Positions 51,147 to 61,178 of a DNA stretch of 64,000 nt are shown here, piece after piece. The position numbers and the translations under genes are program-made. The number at the start of each line of letters is the position of its first letter. Within the stretch, counting starts at the first letter, position 1. The stretch spans positions 144,372,476 through 144,436,475 of the forward strand of contig NC_081413.1 in NCBI RefSeq assembly GCF_030272615.1, in the 5' to 3' direction. This stretch comes from Cryptomeria japonica (lineage: Eukaryota; Streptophyta; Pinopsida; Cupressales; Cupressaceae). The notes beneath the pieces are model-generated. The model was not told the origin of the DNA, made no database searches, and was given only the letters and a program-made list of their open reading frames with translations.

Positions 51147-52090
51147 ATGGCAACTGGAAGTGTTATCTTTAAGAAGGAGAGTCTGAGATTTGATGGAAGT
51201 TACTATGCTATATGGAAGAATTGGATGGAGGTGCACTTGAGATGTCTTGGAGAGGATTATTGGAAGATTACTAAGAATTCCTATTCTATTCCTTTGAATG
51301 GACTGATTATTGCTGACAAGATCAAGGAAGCTAAAAATAACATTAGAGCAAAGGAAGCATTACTGAGCGCCCTGATTGATTCAGAAATGACTAATGTAAT
51401 GGGACTTCAGACTACACATGCAATCTAGGAGAAGCTTGAAACCTTGTATGAAGGAGATAAACAAGTCAAAGTTGCTAAGTTGCAGAGTTTGAAAGGGAAG
51501 TATGAGATGTTGAGGATGGGAGAAGATGAGAACATAAATTATTTTATGGCTAAGGTGAATGAACTTGTCCTAGGTATCATATGTGTCGGTGGAACCCTTG
51601 AAGAAGATGAAAATGTTCCTAAGGTGCTGAGATCATTGCCTCCTGCATACAAACATAAGGTAGCTATTATTGATGAGATCCACAGTGTGATTACTGTAAC
51701 ACAAGATATGCTAGGTGGAGAGATTGCTGCATTTGAAATGAGCAAGTTTGGTGAATCACATGGGATGTCTAAGACAACATTTAGAGAATCTGTATCCGGA
51801 AAGCAGAAATATGATCCCGATGAATGTAAAATATCCAGATATGAAAGAGAAAAAAGAGAGATGGAAGAGAAAGAAAGAGAATTGGAGGAGCTTGAAGCAT
51901 TGATTGCCTGAAGATTGCCTAAGAGAGTTGATAAGTATGATAAAAAATTGCCTTTGAAATGTTTCTCTTGCAATAAGATAGGACATTTTGTTTCTTGATG
52001 CCCAAAGAGAATGTCTAAATATAATAGGAATGACAAATTTGATAAGCATGTAAGGAATGATAGATATGAGAAGCATGAGAAGTATGATAA
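51147..52090 (+). pseudogene. Cop2 gag with zinc knuckle
   Basis: ATG 51147 (MATGSVIFKKESLRFDGSYY), then AIWKNWMEVHLRCLGEDYW, AKEALLSALIDSEM; a stop at 51426-51428; then YEMLRMGEDENINYFMAKVN, LVLGIICVGGTLEEDENVP and KVLRSLPPAYK. After a Glu-rich helix and a stop at 51909-51911 comes the knuckle CFSCNKIGHFVS(stop)CPK, its third Cys position preceded by a stop. A Lys/Tyr-rich tail ends near 52090. It forms particles and binds RNA in live relatives. Confidence 0.8.
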
Positions 52091-52259
52091 GCCTTAAAAG
52101 CATAACCAAAAGTATAAACATCAGAAGAACTGTTATTATGTTGTTGATGAAGGTGTTACAGATGAAGAATTAGAAGGAGGTGAAGTTGTGTTTATTGCTA
52201 TTAAGGAAGATGGACCAGTACCTATTGATTCCATAAGGTGCACTATTGAGGAGAAAGAT

Positions 52260-52500
52260 TTAATTGCTAAAGTTGAAGAGAAAGATGAATGGGTAATTGA
52301 TAGCGGTTGTTCACATCATATGACCGGTGATAAAGAAAATTTGTGAATATGGAAAGGTATGGTGGAATAGTAAGATTTGGAGATGACAAAGCTTGTGTGA
52401 TCCATGGTAGAGGATCTGTTTCCTTTGATGGTAAGCATAACACTGATGATGTCTTGTATGTTGAAGGTTTGAAGCATAATATTTTAAGTGTTGGATAGAT
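52260..52500 (+). pseudogene. Cop2 protease
   Basis: EEKDEWVIDSGCSHHMTGDK, the copia aspartic protease with intact DSG, followed by a frame change near 52340 and then RYGGIVRFGDDKACV, GRGSVSFDGKH and VEGLKHNILSVG before a stop at 52497-52499. It cleaves the polyprotein. Confidence 0.78.
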
Positions 52501-53560
52501 GGTAGACAAAGATTATGATTTGCAATTCAAGAATGGAAAATGCAAGATCTTAAATGCCTCCGGTATAGAGATTCTATCTGGAACTAAGACAAAAGGTAAT
52601 ATCTTTCATTTGAATGCTGGTGAGAAAAGTTGTTTGATTGCTCAAATTGATGAAATTTGGTTGTGGCGTAGGATAATGTGTCATGTTAACTTTGATTCAA
52701 TGATTAAGATCAGTTCTACACAAGTTGTTAGAGATTTGCCTAAAATTGTTAAGCCTGCTAATTCGGTATGTAAGGAATGTCAAATGGGTAAGAAAAAAAG
52801 AATTTATTTCAAGAGCAAGTAGTACATACATCTGATGGATTGCTAGATCTTGTGCATACTGACCTATGTGAGCCCACAAATGCTAGAAGTGTGCAGGGTG
52901 ATAGATATTTAATCTTATGGATTCATGATTATTCTAGAATGATGTGGGTTGTCTTTTTGAAAGAAAAATCAGAAGCATTAGATAAATTCAAGATATTCAA
53001 AGAAAAGGTTAAGACTGAGATAGGATTGAAGGTGAAATGTCTGAGATCTGACAGAGGAGGAGAATTGTGTTTCAGTGCATTTAATTCATTATGTGAGAAG
53101 CATGGGATTAGAAGAAAATTATCTACTCCTAGAACCCCACAACAGAATGGAGTTGTTGAAAGGAAGAAATTTTTTGTCTTGGATGTTGCAAGGACTATAC
53201 TGATTGAAGGAAATATTCCGAAGATCTATTAGAGAGAAGCTATTAGCATTGTTGTTTACACATTCAACCGAGTGCATATAAAAGGTGATACCGATAAGAC
53301 TCTTTATGAGCTATGGTCTGGTCATGTTCCCACTGTGAGATATTTTAGAATTTTTGGTATCAAGTATTATATCAAGAGAGATGAGGATATAGAAAAGTTT
53401 GATGCAAGAAGTGATGAAGGAATTTTCTTGGGATATTCAACAAAGAGAAAAGCCTACCAGTGCTACAATAAGAGATTGAGAAAGATAGTGGAAAGTGGAA
53501 AGTGGAAATGTGAAGGTTGATGAGAACCGTGGAAAAGGAATCAGAGCATGTGGATATGAT
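52500..53560 (+). pseudogene. Cop2 integrase
   Basis: NIFHLNAGEKSCLIAQIDE precedes the zinc domain WLWRRIMCHVNFDSMI...CKECQMGK, in which the first His is Arg. Core: VHTDLCEP (Asp), LRSDRGGELCF (Asp), TPQQNGVVERKK (Glu). Further on KTLYELWSGHVPTVRYFRIF and GIFLGYSTKRKAYQCYNK. Stops at 52820-52822, 53230-53232 and 53518-53520, and a frame change near 52825. Confidence 0.8.
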
Positions 53561-53799
53561 GATGGTCAGCATGTTATTCTAACACCTATTCAAACTGAAG
53601 AATTGAAGTAGAATGATCTGATAGAGACAATTAATCTGGATATTGCTTCTACTGGTGGAGAGGTACAAGGACCTGAAAGTCAGAATAATCAGAAGACTCT
53701 GAGGTATTTAAGATTGAATCATTCTGAAAATCAGATTATTGGTGATAAAAATAAAGGTGTGATGACTAGAAGAAGGTTGGTTGCTGAAGATGTTTAATT

Positions 53800-54560
53800 T
53801 CCAAAATTGAACCTAAAGATGTTGTTGAGGCTTGCAAAGATGAAAATTGGATAAGGGCTATGAAAGAAGAATTAGATTGGATTGAAAAGAATAACACATG
53901 GGAATTTGTGCCTGGACTTAAAGATAAGAATGTGATTGGTACTAAATGGGTATTTAGGAACAAATTGAATGAAGCTGGTGAAGTTGTAAAAAATAAAGCA
54001 AGACTGGTATGCAAAGGATATTCACAAAAAGAAGGAATTAATTGTGAGGAGACTTTTTCTCTAGTAGCTAGACTTGAAGCTACTAGACTGTTGCTTGCAT
54101 ATGCTACCTATAAGGATTTCAAGGTATATCAAATGGATGTCAAGTCAACTTTTCTGAATGATGATCTTGAGGAAGAAGTCTACATTGAGCAACCTGATGG
54201 ATTTTCATTATCAGATGATGGTGACATGGTATGCAAACTGAAGAAAGCTCCTTATGGATTGAAACAAACCCCTAGAGCCTGGTATGCTAGATTGGATAAG
54301 TATTTGCTGAAATTGGGATTTAATAAAGGTATTGCTGATAGTAATCTATATTTCAAGATTGGGAATGATAACATCTTAATTGTTGAGGTTTTTGTTGATG
54401 ACATTATATTTGGAGGAGATGATAACTTGAGCATGAAGTTTGTTAGTGACATGTAGAAAGAATTTGAGATGTCTATGATAGGAGAGATAAAAAAATTCTT
54501 AGGTTTGCAGATTTCACAGACTGGAAAAGGTTTTTTTTATCTCAAAATAAATATGTTAAG
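53800..54560 (+). pseudogene. Cop2 reverse transcriptase
   Basis: [107 protein letters not shown] and the catalytic [14 protein letters not shown]. The VDD pair and the upstream Asp (QMDV) are intact, unlike in Cop3. Stop at 54454-54456, then KEFEMSMIGEIKKFLGLQ with a frame change near 54530. Confidence 0.83.
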
Positions 54561-55252
54561 GAATTATTGAACAAGTTTGGGTTAGAAGACTCCAAACCAG
54601 TTGGAACTCCTATGGTGACTAACTCCAAATTGTCTAAAAATGATGAATCTCTGAAAGCTAATCAGTCTTTATACAGATCTATGGTTGGTGGATTGCTATA
54701 TCTTACTCAGACTAGACCAGATATTATGCATGCTATGTGCATGGCTGCTAGATATCAAGCTGATCTGAAAGAGAGTCATGTCACTTCTATAAAGAGGATA
54801 TTCAGATACTTGAAAGGAATTGTTGATTATGATTTATGGTATCTGAGGAATGGTGATTTCATGTTATGTGCTTACACTGATGCTAATTGGGCTCATGATG
54901 TTGATGACTGGAAGAGTACCTCCGATGGTGCATTCTTTTTGGGTAAGAAATTGGTTTCTTGGGCGAGTAAGAAATAAGATTCAATGTCCTTATCTACTAC
55001 TGAAGCTGAGTACATTGCTGCTACTAGTAACTGCGCTCAAGTAGTTTGGATGAAGCAAACGTTTAAGGATATTAGATTTATCTATGATGATCCTACTATC
55101 ATATATTGTGATAATTCTAGTGCTATTAATATGTCAAAGAACCTGGTGCAACATTCAAAGACTAACCATGTGTCGATCAAGTATCATTTCTTGAGAGAAA
55201 AAGTCAGTGAAGAGGAACTGAAGCTAGAATATGTATCTACAAATGAATATAT
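54561..55252 (+). pseudogene. Cop2 RNase H, first part
   Basis: NKFGLEDSKPVGTPMVTNSK, GGLLYLTQTRPDIMHAMC, RIFRYLKGIVDYDLWYLRN, AYTDANWAHDVDDWKSTS, GAFFLGKKLVSWASKK-stop, SLSTTEAEYIAATSNCAQVV, IYCDNSSAINMSKNLVQHSK, YHFLREKVSEEELKLEYVST and NEY, where Cop3 is inserted. The rest is at 62573. Confidence 0.82.
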
Positions 55253-55987
55253 TGTATTGGCATGTCATGAAGATTGCATTGAAGAAGTATAGTGTTGTCA
55301 TTGATGTCAATTGCAACTGGTAGCAACCGATAATGAAGCAGTAAAGCAACCAGTAATGAAGCAGTAAAGCAACCGGTAGTGAAGTAGTAAAGCAACTGGT
55401 ATTGAAGCAGTGAAGTTCAACCGGTAACCCTAACCAGTTGAGATGCAGACCCCAACTGATGGAGCTTGGAGATTGGTTATGATGATCTATGACCAAATGA
55501 TGATCGGTGATAAAGATGCCACGTAAGCATGTTGTACATGATGAGTTTTGAAAAGGTTTTGGCACGTAAAGATAACCGCTTATCTTGGGAATGATCAAAT
55601 TCATAGTATGAAGTGACAAACACGTGATGTGTTACAAGATTCAAAGTGCGATGATCTAGGAGTGGTTGTAGATACCTAGAAGAATGTGAAGTTGATTGCA
55701 TGTAATCTAACGATCAAGATTGAATCGATGTGTTTATAATCTCTATGAGATTTGTAGAGTTTGTGTTGTGTTACCGACCTAATGTATTTGTTTTTAAGGT
55801 CAATGGATTGATTGAAATAGTGGTTGGAAATTTTGATTGTGGAAAGTGATTGTTGTTGAACCAGGAGGTGTGTCTACATAATGATGTGAAGGTAGATAGG
55901 AGCAGTAAAGGATATGATTCAGCAAGGAAGTTCTATTTCCAGATCAGTCAAGAACCTGTTGTTCTCTAACCATTACAACAGTAAAAT

Positions 55988-56175
55988 CCCTTAACTGGGT
56001 AAGCTTTAACATGATTGTTGTTGAATCCTCTAACCAGGTGATCCATTAGCTTAGATTTGAAATCCTCCACCGAGGTTACCTTTAACAAGGTATTTGTAGT
56101 CAATCCCTTAATTGGGTGGTCCTTAACCAGATTTGTTCCTAACAGAACATTATTGTATAAGCTTCTAACAAGACT
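55988..56175 (+). repeat. Cluster of degenerate CTTAACCGGGT motifs, Cop3 5' LTR
   Basis: Related words recur every 15-40 bases: CTTAACTGGGT (55990), CTCTAACCAGGT (56028), CCACCGAGGTTACC and TTTAACAAGGTA (56069-56094), CTTAATTGGGT (56107), CCTTAACCAGA (56121), CCTAACAGAAC (56138), CTAACAAGAC (56166). The 3' LTR has the same series (61889-62092) plus one extra 16-17-base duplication. Confidence 0.6.
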
Positions 56176-56589
56176 TGGCTCATAATATGGTGAACTTCAT
56201 AAGAGTTCAAAATACTTATGGGTATTCATCCCCACTGTGGTTTTTCCCATTTGGGTTTCCATGTGAAAAATCATTGTGTCAAGTGGTGAATGATTTTGTG
56301 GATGTGTTTTTGATATGGTTGATATGAATGATTGGTAAATCTGCATAGATATATCTAAATGATTGGAAATGATCTAAATTTTTTTATTATTGGTATTAGT
56401 GAAGTGGTTTAAGGTTTTGGTCAAATGGTATTTAAGTTTCAGATCTATTGCTTTATATCACTGAAGTATTAGGTCAACCGGTAAGGTTTGACAATGCTGT
56501 TGTAGTTTTTTTAGTGACTAAACCGGTAAACCTTGTGAGTTGTTTCTAAGTTGAAAATGAGTTTGGTAAAAGTTTAGTTAATTTTCTAT

Positions 56590-56613
56590 CTACTGATTCA
56601 CCCCTCTCAGTAG
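56590..56613 (+). other. U5 C-loop hairpin, Cop3 5' LTR
   Basis: CTACTGA / TCAGTAG, seven perfect pairs around TTCACCCCTC. Confidence 0.75.
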
Positions 56614-56649
56614 TTGACTAGATCTTTATAGTTTCATCATATTATCAAT

Positions 56650-56661
56650 TGGTATCAGAGC
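56650..56661 (+). other. Primer-binding site of Cop3
   Basis: TGGTATCAGAGC, perfect, two bases after the LTR; the leader includes GGCCCTCTTGAG and AGCTTGAGGAAAAGATC. Confidence 0.85.
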
Positions 56662-56720
56662 ATTCTAGGCCCTCTTGAGTATAAGCCTAATAGCTTGAGG
56701 AAAAGATCTAGGAGAAAATT

Positions 56721-57346
56721 ATGAAGAGAGAAGGTTCAAAGTTCAATAGAGATAACTACAGAATCTGGAGTGATAGGATGAATATTTACATCAAGATCTT
56801 AGGAAGTTAGTATTGGGTTCAGGTTGTTACTAAGTATAACTTGCCTAGTGGAATTCTGATAGATGATCAGAAGAAGGAGCAACATGAGAACAACCAAGCA
56901 TTGGAGGCCATCATCAATACCTTGTTAGATTCAAAATATGTTGATGTTCATGGATTGGAGAATGAATATGAAGTTTGGAAGAAACTATAAGAGATCTATG
57001 GCAGTGATGAGAATGCAAAGATAGCCAAGGAAGAGAGTCTCAGAGGAAAATTTGATGATATGAGAATGGTTGAAGGTGAAAATATTCAACAATATGGTCA
57101 GAAAATCAAGGAGATAGTTGGAGAAATCAAAAGTGCTGGAGGTACAGTGGAGGATGCCACTGTGGTTAGCAAGGTATTGAGAACCCTTCTACCGGTCTAC
57201 GCTATCAGAGTTACAACCATTCAAGAACTCAAATCTATTGACAAGACAAAGGTAAATCTTGACTCTATCATTGGTAAATTAATTGCATTTGAATTAAATG
57301 GTTTTGATGGAAGTGTTCAAAGGTTAGAATCTGCATTTAAAGCCTA
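56721..57346 (+). pseudogene. Cop3 gag
   Basis: ATG 56721: MKREGSKFNRDNYRIWSDRM, NIYIKILGS-stop-YWVQV, EQHENNQALEAIINTLLDSK, stop at 56988-56990, then LRGKFDDMRMVEGENIQQYG, EIVGEIKSAGGTVEDATVVS and KVLRTLLPVY, ending in a stop at 57344-57346. A plant copia gag from a different subfamily than Cop1 and Cop2. Confidence 0.8.
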
Positions 57347-57932
57347 AGTCTCAATCCCACCAGTAAGGAAAAGCAGAGAAGTAAGTTATAGTCATGAATC
57401 TAGATCCAACAGAGAGGTAGATGATGAAGATAGCCTGATGGAACTCGAAGCATTGTCGGCCAAGCGGTTACCCAAAGGTACTGGTAAGTATAGAGCTAAA
57501 TTACCACTGAAATGTTTTGCATGTAACCGGATAGGACATATTGCTGCTAACTGTCCTAATGGAGATAATGAGGAAAAACAAGAGAAATATAGGAAGTTTA
57601 AAGGAAAAGGAAAAAGAAATTGTTTCATTGCAGTGGATGGAGGTATTATTAATGAAGAATCCGAGGAAGATAGAAATGAGGACATTGTCTTTGTTGCTAT
57701 CAAAGAAGACATATCAGAACATAAGGCATTGGTTTATCACTTGGATAATTCAGATGATTGGATTATTGATAGTGGTTGTTCACACCACATGACTTGTGAC
57801 CGAAGCAAGTTTCTAACATTGGAAGAATTTGATGGAGGTGTTGTCAGATTTGGGAATAACTCTCCCTGCATGGTGAAAGGCAAAGGATCCATTTCCCTGA
57901 ATGGTAAGAATAGTGCAGATGATGTCTACTAG
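57347..57932 (+). pseudogene. Cop3 zinc knuckle and protease
   Basis: Same frame as gag. Knuckle CFACNRIGHIAANC is intact, followed by a Lys/Arg-rich segment and the protease DDWIIDSGCSHHMTCDRSKF with intact DSG; then VRFGNNSPCMVKGKGSISLN and a stop at 57930-57932 (DVY-stop-VEGLKHNLLSV continues in frame). Confidence 0.82.
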
Positions 57933-58980
57933 GTTGAAGGTTTGAAACACAATCTTTTGAGTGTTGCTCAATTCAATGACAAAGGTTACCCATTAGAATT
58001 CAAGAATGGAGTTTGCAAGATCTTTGGAAGAAAAGGTGAACTGATTGCAATAGGCAAATAAACCAGAGGTAACTTATTTCAATTAAACTCTAAAGTCAAT
58101 AGTTGTTTGATTTTTAAAGTAGAAGATAGTTGGCTTTGGCATTGGAGGTTTTTCCATGTGAACTTTGATAACATTGTAAGAGTCAGCAAGTCAAAATTAG
58201 TAAGAGGATTGCCATAGTTGGACAAACCGGTGAATGCTTTGTGCAAAGAATGTTAGTTAGGGAAAATGACATCCTCAACCTTCAAGAGAAAATCTTTCTC
58301 AACTAAACATTTGCTATATTTGGTTCATACTGACCTATGTGGATGAATGAGGACTAGGAGGATTCAAGGAGATCATTACTTTATGATTTTTACTGATGAC
58401 TGCTCAAGAATGATGCAGGTCGCATTCTTGAAAGACAAGACAAAAGCATTAAATAAATTTAAAGCATTCAGAGCCTTGGTTGAAAATGAAAGGGGGAGGA
58501 AGATAAAATGTTTGAGAACTAATCAAGGTGGTGAATTTACTTCAGAAATTCCCTAGATACTGTGCAAACAATGGGATCAAGAGGCAGCTATCTGCACCAA
58601 GGACACCATAGCAGAATGGTATTGTAGAAAGGAACAATCGGTCAGTGGTTGAAGCTGCTAGGACTATGTTAATTCAAGGAGGTGTAGCTAAGACATTTTG
58701 GAGAGAAGTTGTCAGCACACCTATTTATACAATGAATAGTATATTGGTCAAAAGAGGTAAGGATAAAACACCCTATGAATATTGGTATGGTAGGTCACCG
58801 AATGCCAGTTATTTCAAAATTTTTGGTAGCAAATGTTTTATTAAAAAAAGTGATTATATTGAAAAGTTTGATTCCAAAAGTGTTGAATGCATATTTCTTG
58901 GTTACTCCACCAAGAGAAAAGTGTTACAACAACCGGACTAAGAAGATCATTGAAAGTGTCAATTTTTGAGTAGATGAATT
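57933..58980 (+). pseudogene. Cop3 integrase
   Basis: Zinc domain WLWHWRFFHVNFDNIV...ALCKEC is intact. In the core, LVHTDLCG gives the first Asp, but the second lies in CLRTNQGGEFTSE where Asp is Asn (copia consensus S/T-D-x-GGE); the Glu is present in QNGIVERNNRS. Stops near 58216, 58254, 58345 and 58554. Further: TPYEYWYGRSPNASYFKIFG and CIFLGYSTKRK. Confidence 0.78.
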
Positions 58981-59274
58981 TCTTGAAAAATCTGAAGAAA
59001 CCAACAAGAAGAAGGAAGAAGAAGAATCAAACACACTATTTTTGGAACCGGAACCGGTAAAGCCAAAAGTTGGAGAACTGAATATAGAAGCCCCAGTTTA
59101 ACCAGAATAGGAAGGTCCAATAGAAGATGAAGAAGAACCTGAAAACCAAGATCAAGTTATTCCAAGGTATGTCAGACTCAATCACAACCCTGATCAGATT
59201 ATTGGAGACAAGAATGTAGGTGTGTTAACTAGAAGAAGGCTAATAGAAAACTCTTGTATGATCTCCACCATTTA

Positions 59275-59990
59275 GCCTAGAACAACAAAAGAAGCCTTTG
59301 TAGATGAAGACTGGGTCAAGACCATGGAAGAAGAACTTGATCAGATAGAGAAGAATAATGCATGGTTATTGGTACCCAGACCAGAAAACAAGAATGTAAT
59401 AGGCACAAAGTGGGTATTTGGAAAAAAATGAATGAAGATGGAGTCATGGTCAGGAATAAAGCCAGAATGGTATGCAAAGGATATGCACAAGAGGAAGGTG
59501 AAGATTATGGTGATACATTTGCACTAGTAGCAAGATTGGAAGGAGTAAGGACTCTACTTGCATTTGCAACATACAAAGGATTTAAGGTATATCAAATGGA
59601 TGTTAAATCAACTAAATGGAATATCGGGAGAAGAAGTCTACATAGAACAACCAGATGGTTATGCATTAACTGAAGAAGAGGATACGGTGTGCAAGCTACA
59701 TAAGGCACTATATGGATTGAAACAAGCACCAAGAGCATGGTATGAAAGATTGCACTCTCACTTAGTAAAGATAGCTTTTCAAAGAACAAGTGAAGATAGT
59801 AACATATATGTCAAGACATAAGGAGATAAAATACTGGTAAGTGAGGTATTTGTTGATTATATCATTTTTGGAGGTAATGATGATATGTGTCATGATTTTG
59901 ATAATAAAATGAAGAATGAATTTGAGATGTCATTGGTAGGTGAGATAAAAAATTTCATAGGTTTGCAAATCCAACAGATGAAGGAAGACA
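59275..59990 (+). pseudogene. Cop3 reverse transcriptase
   Basis: [100 protein letters not shown], and VSEVFVDYIIFGGNDD. The catalytic VDD is VDY through a GAT-to-TAT change at 59858-59860. A frame change follows VKST near 59610. Stop at 59819-59821. Confidence 0.8.
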
Positions 59991-60802
59991 TTTTTATTAC
60001 TCAATCCAAGTATGTGAAAGAAGTGTTGAGAATTTTTGGAATGGGAGATTGTAAACCAATTGGAACACCAATGACTATAGGCTGTAAATTGTCAAAGGAA
60101 GATGATTCTCCACTAGTTGATGAAAAGGAATACAAATCCATGATAGGTAAGCTACACTATGTTGTACACAACAGACTGAACATTGCTCATGCAGTAGGAT
60201 TGGTTGCAAGATTTCAGAAAAATCTGAAGGAGTCACACATGATTGCAACCAAAAGAATTTTTAGATACTTGAAAGGCACAATAGATTATGGATTATGGTA
60301 TCCATATGCAGGATACTTTGACTTATAAGTCCATACCGATGCAGATTGGGCAGTAAATGTGGATAACAAGAAAAGTACAACCAGAGGAGCATTTTTTCTT
60401 GGAGGCAGATTAGTGTCTTGGAGCAGCAAGAAACAGAGTTGTATCTCTCAACCAACAACATCAACTGAGTATGTTGCAACTTACATGAATTGTACCCAAG
60501 CAATCTGGATGAAACACATATTGGAAGGTTTCAAGATGAAGATATCAGAACCGGTAAGAATTTTCTGTGATAATACAAGTGCTATAAATATTTCTAAGAA
60601 TCCAGTGTTGCATGCTAGGACAAAGCATATAGAGCTGAAGTATCATTTCCTCAGAGAGAAAGTTCAAAGTAAAGATGTATCACTGGAGCATGTTTCCACT
60701 AAAGAACAACTTGCAAATATTTTTACTAAGCCTCTACCTAAGGCTACATTTGAATATCCTAGAGGTGAGTTAGGGGTTGTACCCCTACATGAAGTCAACT
60801 AA
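59991..60802 (+). pseudogene. Cop3 RNase H
   Basis: ITQSKYVKEVLRIFGMGD, CKPIGTPM, KSMIGKLHYVVHNRLNIAHA, RIFRYLKGTIDYGLWYPYA, stop at 60326-60328, DADWAVNVDNKKSTTRGAFF, TEYVATYMNCTQAIWMKHIL, IFCDNTSAINISKNPVLHAR, TKHIELKYHFLREKV and LANIFTKPLPKATFEY, ending at 60802. Confidence 0.82.
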
Positions 60803-60944
60803 GCAGATGTGGAAGACATCAATCTCGAAGCCTATTGAAAATATTGAACAAGGATTAGTGAAGAATGGAGCTACTCCATAGTGGGAACAACTAATTGTAG
60901 ATCGGTGAAGCATGGATACAAAACATAATGGTTTACCTTCACTT

Positions 60945-61177
60945 TGCAATTGCTGTCAAAGGGGGAGAAGAAATCTATATGATTGATAGCCTTATATGTT
61001 AAGGAGAGAAGACAGATTGTAGACCGGTTACTAGCTGAAGATATGAAGATATAGTTGAAGGACAGTTTATGTTATAAAATGTAAACCAGGATTCCTATAC
61101 CTGTGTATGCTTTACTCTCAATCATGACAATCAATTGGTATTGATATTTGTATTGCCATCAATGCCAAAGTGGGAGA
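60945..61177 (+). other. Second purine box and polypurine tract of Cop3
   Basis: TTGCAATTGCTGTC with AAAGGGGGAGAAG at 60945-60968; ATTGCCATCAATGCC with AAAGTGGGAGA at 61167-61177 (one G now T). Confidence 0.7.
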
Positions 61178-61178
61178 A

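Larger units (their letters stand above)
55253..56647 (+). repeat. 5' LTR of Cop3
   Basis: Start TGTATTGGCATG (eroded; the 3' copy begins TGTTGACATTGC), end CATATTATCA. Holds a GTTGTCATTGATGTCAATTG box (55291-55310 region), a cluster of TTAACnnGGGT motifs (55988-56175), a CCCCACTGTGG-TTTTTCCC block (56230-56250) and the C-loop hairpin. Confidence 0.78.

Noticed and set aside
18387-56661. TGGTATCAGAGC stretches as tRNA genes
   Set aside because: Only the 12-base primer complement is present, always next to an LTR end; no cloverleaf follows.
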